Source: Lycium barbarum (taxonomy: Eukaryota > Streptophyta > Magnoliopsida > Solanales > Solanaceae). From it: a stretch of DNA of 64,000 nt. The position numbers and the translations under genes were made by a program. Every line of letters starts with the position of its first letter. The stretch's first letter is position 1. The stretch covers positions 14,830,336 through 14,894,335 of the forward strand of contig NC_083340.1 in the NCBI RefSeq assembly GCF_019175385.1, read 5' to 3'. The notes under the pieces were generated by a model. It had not been told where the DNA came from. It saw nothing but the letters and a program-made list of their open reading frames with translations, and ran no database searches. Of this stretch, positions 58,344 to 64,000 are shown piece by piece.

Positions 58344-59454
58344 GTCCAAAACTCAAGCTGACCATGTGCGTGATCTGAGAAAGTTCTTTGAAAGATTGCG
58401 CAAGTACAACCTCAAGCTCAATCCAGCCAAGTGTGCATTTGGAGTTCCATCTAGGAAACTTCTAGGGTTTATAGTTAGTCGGCGAGAAGTTGAATTAAAC
58501 CCCTCCAAGATAAAGGCCATTCGGGAATTACCGCCCCCGAAGAACAGAACTGAAGTCATGAATCTTCTTGGCAGGTTGAACTACATCAGTAGGTTCATCG
58601 CTCAGCTCACCACTACATGTGAGCCCATATTCAAGTTGTTGAAGAAGGATGCCGCTGTCAAGTGGACAGATGAGTGTCAAGAGGCTTTTGATAATATTAA
58701 GGAATATTTATCTAACCCTCCAGTGCTTGTCCCGCCAGAACCGGGTAGGCCTTTGTTTTTGTATCTATCAGTGATGGATAATTCCTTTGGTTGCGTTCTA
58801 GGACAACATGATGCCACAGGCAAGAAGGAACAAACGATCTATTATTTGAGCAAGAAGTTCACAAGCTATGAGGTAAAATACACATTTTTAGAAAGAACGT
58901 GTTGTGCTTTGACTTGGGTCGCCCAGAAACTGAAGCACTATCTTTCATCCTATACGACTCACCTCAAATCTCGAATGGATCTTTTGAAGTATATCTTTCA
59001 GAAACCTATGCCGAGTAGAAGGTTTGCAAAGTGGCAGATTTTACTTACGGAGTTCGACATTGTCTATGTTACCCGCACCGCTATAAAAGCCCAAGCATTG
59101 GCCGATCATTTGGCAGAAAACCGAGTTGACGATGAATATGAGCCTTTGAATACTTACTTTCCTGATGAAGAGATTAATTCAGTTGAGGAGGAAGTTCGCG
59201 ATGACAGTCACGTCTGGAAATTATATTTTGATGGAGCGGTCAACATTAAAGGTGTCGGGATTGGGGAAATTCTCATTTCACTAATGGGGCATCATTATCC
59301 CGCCACAGCACGACTTCGTTTCTTCTGTACCAATAATACAGCGGAATATGAAGCTTGTATAATGGGTTTAAACATGGCAATATATCTGGATGCACACGAG
59401 TTAATAGTTTTGGGAGATTCTGATTTACTCATTCAGCAGGCTCAAGGTGAATAG
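58344..59454 (+). pseudogene. Ogre RT thumb/connection and RNase H
   Basis: Frame 1. RT thumb: FERLRKYNLKLNPAKCAFGV and NLLGRLNYISRFIAQLT. The RNase-H-like connection follows: LFLYLSVMDNSFGCVLGQ, then FLERTCCALTWVAQKLKHYL. A second RNase H comes after it, with Asp in LYFDGAVN, Glu in NNTAEYEACIMGL and Asp in VLGDSDLLIQQ. A second, archaeal-type RNase H is known for the TAT lineage. Stops at 59452-59454 and again near 59527 separate it from integrase. Confidence 0.87.
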
Positions 59455-59554
59455 GAAACTCGAGACATCAAGCTCATTCCGTACAAACAATGTTTGGAGG
59501 ACCTTAGCAAAAGGTTTAAGTCAATCTAGTTCAGATATATTCCCAGATTTCACA

Positions 59555-60942
59555 ATGAGTTGGCTGACGCTTTGGCCACTTTAGCCTCAATGCTTCCATA
59601 CCCAGGCAATGCTTACATTAATCCGTTGGAGATTCAGATTAGGGATCAACATGGTTATTGCAATACAATTGAAGTAGATCCAGATGGTGAGCCATGGTAT
59701 CACGATATCAAAAGATTCTTAAAAACACAACAATATCCAATAGATGCCGATGGAGATAAAAAAAGAACTATCAGGCGACTTTCCAATGGTTTCTTTCTGA
59801 GTGGGGAGATCTTATACAAAAGGACCCCGGATTTGAATTTGTTAAGATGTGTGAATACCCAAGAAGCTGAAATGATCATGAATGAAGTGCACTCCGGAGT
59901 ATGTGGCCCGCACATGAACGGTTATGTTCTAGCAAAGAAGATTCTTCGAGCAGGATACTATTGGCTTACCATGGAGCAAGATTGTTTTCGCTTTGTTCGC
60001 AAGTGTCATCAATGCCAAATTCACAGCGACCAAATTCATTCTCCCCCTTCGGAGTTGCACCCTATGTCTGCTCCTTGGCCTTTCGTAGCTTGGGGGATAG
60101 ATGTTATTGGGCCAATTGAGCCAAAAGCTTCTAATTGGCACAGATTCATTCTAGTTGCCATTGACTACTTCACCAAATGGGTAGAAGCTGTTACGTTCAA
60201 ATCAGTCACCAAGAAAGCAGTGGTAGACTTTGTTCACTCTAACATCATATGTCGTTTTGGTATACCAAAGACCATTATCACGGACAATGCGGCCAATCTT
60301 AATAGTCATCTCATGAAGGAGGTATGTGAGCAATTTAAAATTGTGCATCACAACTCTACCCCTTATCGACCCAAAGCCAATGGAGCTGTTGAAGCTGCAA
60401 ACAAAAACATCAAGAAGATCCTCAGGAAGATGGTACAAGGATCCAGGCAATGGCAAGAGAAATTGCCTTTTGCTCTTTTAGGGTATCGCACGACTATCCG
60501 CACGTCTGTTGGCGCAACTCCTTACTTATTGGTTTATGGAACTGAGGCGGTCATACCAGCAGAAGTAGAGATCCCCTCTCTTCGAATCATTATTGAAGCA
60601 GAGATTGATGACACTGAATGGGTCAAGTCTAGACTAGAACAATTATCGTTAATCGATGAAAAACGGTTGACAACGATTTGTTTTGTCCAGTTATACCAGC
60701 AAAGGATGGCTCACACTTACAACAAGAAGGTGCGTCCAAGACATTTTGAGGTGGGCCAACTTGTTATGAAACGCATCCTTCCGCACCAAGAAGAAGCGAG
60801 GGGAAAATTCGCCCCAAATTGGCAAGGCCCTTATGTTATCAAACAGGTGTTGTCAAAGGGAGCTTTGTAGTTGTTCGATATAGAAGGAAAGGTGGCTGAC
60901 ATAGCCATTAACACAGACTCAGTCAAAATATATTATGTTTGA
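59555..60942 (+). pseudogene. Ogre integrase
   Basis: Starts after FHNELADALATLASMLPYPG. It has the HHCC zinc finger (HSGVCGPHMNGYVLAKKIL ... CHQCQIH) and the core with catalytic Asp in WGIDVIGPIE, Asp in IITDNAANL and Glu in NGAVEAANKNI. The C-terminus reads FEVGQLVMKRILPHQ, then KFAPNWQGPYVIKQVLSKGA. It is open for 436 codons to TAG 60868-60870; the same frame then continues to about 60942. No chromodomain is visible, as expected for TAT. This is the best preserved domain of the element. Confidence 0.9.
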
Positions 60943-61119
60943 TATGTTTTCACTTCGACGCTATGATACTTGGCATTTTCAGTTCGGGATGACGAAAGGC
61001 TATCGTTCTCACTATCCAAACACCGATCACCCTTTTTCTAGCCCCTTTAAGCTTTATTCACATTTTCTTTGTTTTCCCCTCTTTGGAACTAATGTAGCGC
61101 AAAAAAAAAAATGTTTATT

Positions 61120-61180
61120 GAACTACGTTCGACCTGATTCCTAAAAGGATACGTAGGCAGCCCTATTTCGGGGTTCGGTC
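61120..61180 (+). repeat. Structured block, copy 2 (after integrase)
   Basis: Outer stem CTACGT (61123-61128) / ACGTAG (61151-61156). Inner hairpin TCCT-AAA-AGGA (61139-61149). Second hairpin CCC-TATTTC-GGG (61161-61172), then TTCGGTC. The flank GAACTACGT..GA.CTGATTC is shared with copies 1 and 3. Confidence 0.75.
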
Positions 61181-61400
61181 CCACCAAAAAAAAAAAGAAA
61201 TCATATTCCCCCAGTATTCGAAGAAACTGGACTTTTTTTTTATTTATTTCATAAAAAGGTTCCAAAGTTGTAATTCAATCTATGATTCTTTTTGCCTTTC
61301 CCCTTTAAGACCTTCTAATCGATCTTTAAGAATGCCAAATCAGCGTGCCACGACTTTGGTGCTGTGTACAACGCTTTATTTGAATGCAAAGGAGAAAAGA

Positions 61401-61526
61401 AAAATGAGAGAGTCTTATTGGTGAAATCCCTCACAGGCACTATAAGACGATTGTAAGTTAAAAAAAAATGAGAGAGTCTTATGGTGAAAGCCCTCAAGGG
61501 CACTATAAGATGATTGCAAGTTGAGA
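61401..61526 (+). repeat. 64-bp tandem duplication
   Basis: Two copies (starts 61401 and 61465) of AAAATGAGAGAGTCTTAT...GCACTATAAGA, differing at several bases. Confidence 0.8.
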
Positions 61527-62352
61527 AAGGTCAGTTGGTAAAGACCCGCAAAGGGAACCATTGATCGAATGAGTTTCTTCTATTCCGGCATGAACACGAT
61601 CTAGGTAGAAAGCTCGATTTTGGATTGAAGGGTACTATATTTTGAGATTTAGACAGCTCAAACGGATCAAGCTTCCAGTCCAAAATGCATGTCATGATTC
61701 ATTGAAGTCGGCATATACATCCAGATAAGTCTCTTCCCGAAAGGGACACCTTTTTTGTTTAAACATAACTCCTTTTATTTATTTTTTTAATTTTTTTTTG
61801 TCATTTTCTTCTCCTTATCTCTAGTATGTCCTTTGAGTCCTTTTTGGTATAATCTTGCGTCAAATTCAAGAGCAAAGAAAAGGCTGCAAAATTGACTATA
61901 GTTTCCTAGCGGTAAAGAGCAAAGACTACTGGGCACGCACAACATCGGCAACGGTATAAATCCATTCGTGATCTATCCAGAAAGTGAATTGCCCGAAAAA
62001 GCAAAGCATTATTTCTAGGTACTAGGGGGAAGGATCACCACAACAAAAATTCGTTCTAAGAATAAGATCGGTTACACCACATACGCAAAATGATACGGGG
62101 TACAAGATAGTCAAGGTGGGCATTGGAAGATCATGGTCTCTCGCAAGCAAAGATAGTTTCTAAGCAATTTAGTCGATCACTGTCAGCCTCGTTTTTCATA
62201 AAGTGGGATGGGCTCTAAGACAAATTCCACAGCGAGTGAAGGCCACAAATTGACCACCATTTTAAGACTAACAAATTGATGGATGCTATAAAGTAAAGTT
62301 CTCAAATGTTTATTTTTCCTTTGATATGCATATAATCATGTTATTATTGATT

Positions 62353-62586
62353 GCATTTTAGGGAACAAAACCCCTACCTTTTATGATGCCTTCACGGGGT
62401 ACGACAGTCCCTGGTTGCAGTTTAGGGAACAAAACCCCTACCTTTTATGATGCCTTCACGGGGTACGACATTCCCTGGTTGCATTTTAGGAAACAAAAAC
62501 CCCTATTTCTTTTCCTGTCTTCATAGGGTACGACATTCCCTGGTTGCATTTTAGGGAACAAAAATCCCTCCTTTTCTCATATTCTC
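62353..62586 (+). repeat. 64-bp tandem repeat, 3.6 copies
   Basis: Unit from GCATTTTAGGGAACAAAACC to GGGTACGACATTCCCTGGTT. The first two copies are almost identical; later ones diverge. Confidence 0.88.
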
Positions 62587-63232
62587 ATAGGTTGACTACC
62601 TCATAATAAAGTCACGTTTTAAATTTCAGGTTGACTGCCTCCAAATAAAGTCATATTTTTAGGTTGACTGCCTCACAATAAAGTCATATTTTTAGGTTGA
62701 CTACCTCCAAATAAAGTCATATTTTCAGGTTGACTACCTCAGAATACAGTCACGTTTTTAAATCTTAGGTTGACTACCTCCAAATAAAGTCATATTTTCA
62801 GGTTGACTACCTCAGAATACAGTCACGTATTTAAACTTTAGGTTGACTACCTCAGAATACAGTCACGTATTTTAAATTTCAGGTTGACCACCTCAGAATA
62901 CAGTCACATATTTTTAAATTTTAGGTTGACTACCTCAGAATACAGTCACGTTTTTAAATTTCAGGTTGACTACCTCAGAATACAGTCACGTTTTTAAATT
63001 TCAGGTTGACTAACTCAGAATACAGTCACGTATTTAAATTTCAGGTTGACTACCTCAAAATACAGTCACGTATTTTAAATTCCAGGTTGACTACCTCAGA
63101 ATACAGTCACGTTTTTAAATTTCAGGTTGACTACCTCCGAATAAAGTCATTTTTTTCAGGTCGACTACCTCAAAATAAAGTCATGTTTTTAAATTTCAAG
63201 TTGACTACCTCAGAATACAGTCCCAAGTGGTT
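62587..63232 (+). repeat. 33/40-bp tandem array, 17 copies
   Basis: Each unit opens AGGTTGACTACCTC and continues (A/C)(G/A)AATA(C/A)AGTCA, then a T-rich part that is either short (unit about 33 bp) or long with TTTAAATTTC (unit about 40 bp). Two unit types alternate at first, and then the long type takes over. This is typical of the hypervariable 3' region of Ogre/TAT elements. Confidence 0.9.
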
Positions 63233-63804
63233 CATGATTTTGTTAACACTCACAAAATTTTCCTAGTACAAACTGGGACAGAAAAATTTTGTTCGTTTTT
63301 GTTTGTCTTTGATGGGTTGCAGGTTCGCCCGCAAGCACAAAATTGATATTCAAGAATGAAGTTTCATATTTGGTCAGAGAAAGAAGAATGTTCAAATCTC
63401 AAAAGCAGCAGGGTTAGCTTTGACACATAAGGCAGCCCAACGTCTCAAGATACATCTTTTCAACTTCTAATCAAGAAACAAGCATCCAAGAATATTCTAC
63501 GAACTATTATTCGGAAGAGCATCAACAACTCATTCCAAGTTGCAAGCCGAAGTCTCGAATTCTAAATTCAAGGTCATACTTTGAGATCAAGGTACCCACC
63601 GAAAAAAGGTGAGGTGATAGCTGAAGATCCCAGTGATGATCTAAAGGAAGGTTCAAGACAAGTAGAGTAAATAAGACCTTGTATTTCTTTTCATCATTTA
63701 TTGTATTTTTCTTTCTTTTTATGTAATAACAGGAGCCACAAACCGGAACCTCGACGGGACCTCACTCGATTCTCCAACTCATCCTTCCATCCTTTTACCC
63801 ACTA

Positions 63805-63871
63805 GAACTACACGTGACCTGATTCCCTTATAACCCGGGATATGTAGGCTGTCCAAAACCAGGACTCGGTC
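63805..63871 (+). repeat. Structured block, copy 3 (before 3' LTR)
   Basis: Outer stem CTACA (63808-63812) / TGTAG (63843-63847). Inner hairpin TCCC/GGGA (63824-63840). Second hairpin GTCC/GGAC (63851-63865), then TCGGTC. The outer stem changed on both sides relative to copies 1 and 2 and still pairs. Confidence 0.72.
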
Positions 63872-63972
63872 ACATCCTTTCCTTTTATTTCTTTTCGCCT
63901 TTCAAATAATAGTCAGGTCAAAAATCAGTCACAGTGTTCACATCTTTGCCTGAAAACACTTCATGTTTCCAA

Positions 63973-63988
63973 GCAAAGAGGGACATTC
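63973..63988 (+). other. Ogre polypurine tract
   Basis: GCAAAGAGGGACATTC directly before the 3' LTR; the purine core is AAAGAGGGA. Confidence 0.65.
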
Positions 63989-64000
63989 TGTAAACACCTA
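63989..64000 (+). repeat. Start of Ogre 3' LTR
   Basis: TGTAAACACCTA matches the first 12 bases of the 5' LTR at 46811. The rest lies outside the window. Confidence 0.8.

Larger units (their letters stand above)
60943..63988 (+). other. Ogre 3' non-coding region
   Basis: About 3 kb without a protein motif. It holds two copies of the structured block, three different tandem repeats, and the polypurine tract. Open frames across the repeats are not genes. Confidence 0.75.
46811..64000 (+). mobile_element. Ogre/TAT-lineage Gypsy retrotransposon, truncated by window end
   Basis: Starts with a 3.4-kb LTR (TGTAAACACC...GGGTGTGACA) and a primer site TGGCGACTCTGCTGGGG. The interior order is ORF1, gag, protease, a 187-bp intron, RT, RNase H, integrase and a repeat-rich 3' region. 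A giant LTR, an extra ORF upstream of gag and an intron between protease and RT are the known marks of Ogre elements. At 63989 the LTR start TGTAAACACCTA recurs and the window ends. The full element should be about 20.5 kb. The bases before the 5' LTR are GTCAT, the expected target duplication. Many stops and frameshifts make it inactive. Confidence 0.93.

Noticed and set aside
61160..61190. GGTTCGGTCCCACCA, like a tRNA T-arm end with CCA, in block copy 2
   Set aside because: Copies 1 and 3 lack the CCA and the T-arm pairing, so a tRNA-derived origin is not supported.
62587..63232. Regular short repeats that might be called a CRISPR array
   Set aside because: Units are head-to-tail with no unique spacers, in a eukaryotic retrotransposon 3' region; it is a minisatellite.
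63006..63266. 86-codon open frame with repeated YLRIQS-like units
   Set aside because: It is a read-through of the 40-bp tandem repeat.

Overview
This is plant nuclear DNA, AT-rich and dense in transposons. It carries one full ABCB (MDR/P-glycoprotein) transporter gene with 12 exons and one R2R3-MYB gene, both with clean GT-AG introns. The transposon types (Ogre/TAT with a giant LTR, a gag-only Gypsy, Copia, and Stowaway, Tourist, hAT and Mutator-like MITEs) suggest an asterid, most likely Solanaceae and perhaps Nicotiana. That taxonomic guess is inference.

Layout. 1-5.2 kb: a recent but broken Copia element (255-5194). 5.4-6.1 kb: a Gypsy-type solo LTR with target-site duplication (TSD) CAAAT, ending 339 bp before the ABCB start codon. 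6.46-17.48 kb: the ABCB gene; its spliced frame is open for 1260 codons, and its introns carry MITEs and an 80-nt near-perfect hairpin. 17.5-23.6 kb: AT-rich intergenic DNA with a Mutator-like MITE, a Tourist-like MITE and a LINE remnant. 23.6-25.2 kb: the R2R3-MYB gene, in two exons. 25.2-33.6 kb: intergenic DNA with a second LINE remnant, a Helitron-like 3' end and several MITEs. 33.6-43.1 kb: a minus-strand Copia derivative (TSD GCTAG) interrupted by a young gag-only Gypsy element (TSD GTATC, two 768-bp LTRs, intact gag, no pol). 43.1-45.7 kb: intergenic DNA with two MITEs. 45.7-46.8 kb: the 3' end of another minus-strand Copia. 46.8-64 kb: an Ogre-type Gypsy inserted in that Copia, with a 3.4-kb 5' LTR, extra ORF1, gag, protease, an intron before RT, RNase H, integrase and a repeat-rich 3' region. 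It runs off the window 12 bp into its 3' LTR.

Most of the sequence is a record of insertions. Only three coding units look intact: the ABCB gene, the MYB gene and the gag of the inner Gypsy. The Ogre is dead: it has stops and frameshifts, and its RT has lost the YxDD box.

Two unexplained structured sequences stand out. (1) A block of about 65 nt occurs three times in the Ogre (about 53.5, 61.1 and 63.8 kb). Its outer stem and two hairpins keep pairing through compensatory changes. (2) About 2.5 kb of the Copia derivative (35.5-38.0 kb) holds at least 15 short hairpins with a shared TTC-centred core and different stems.
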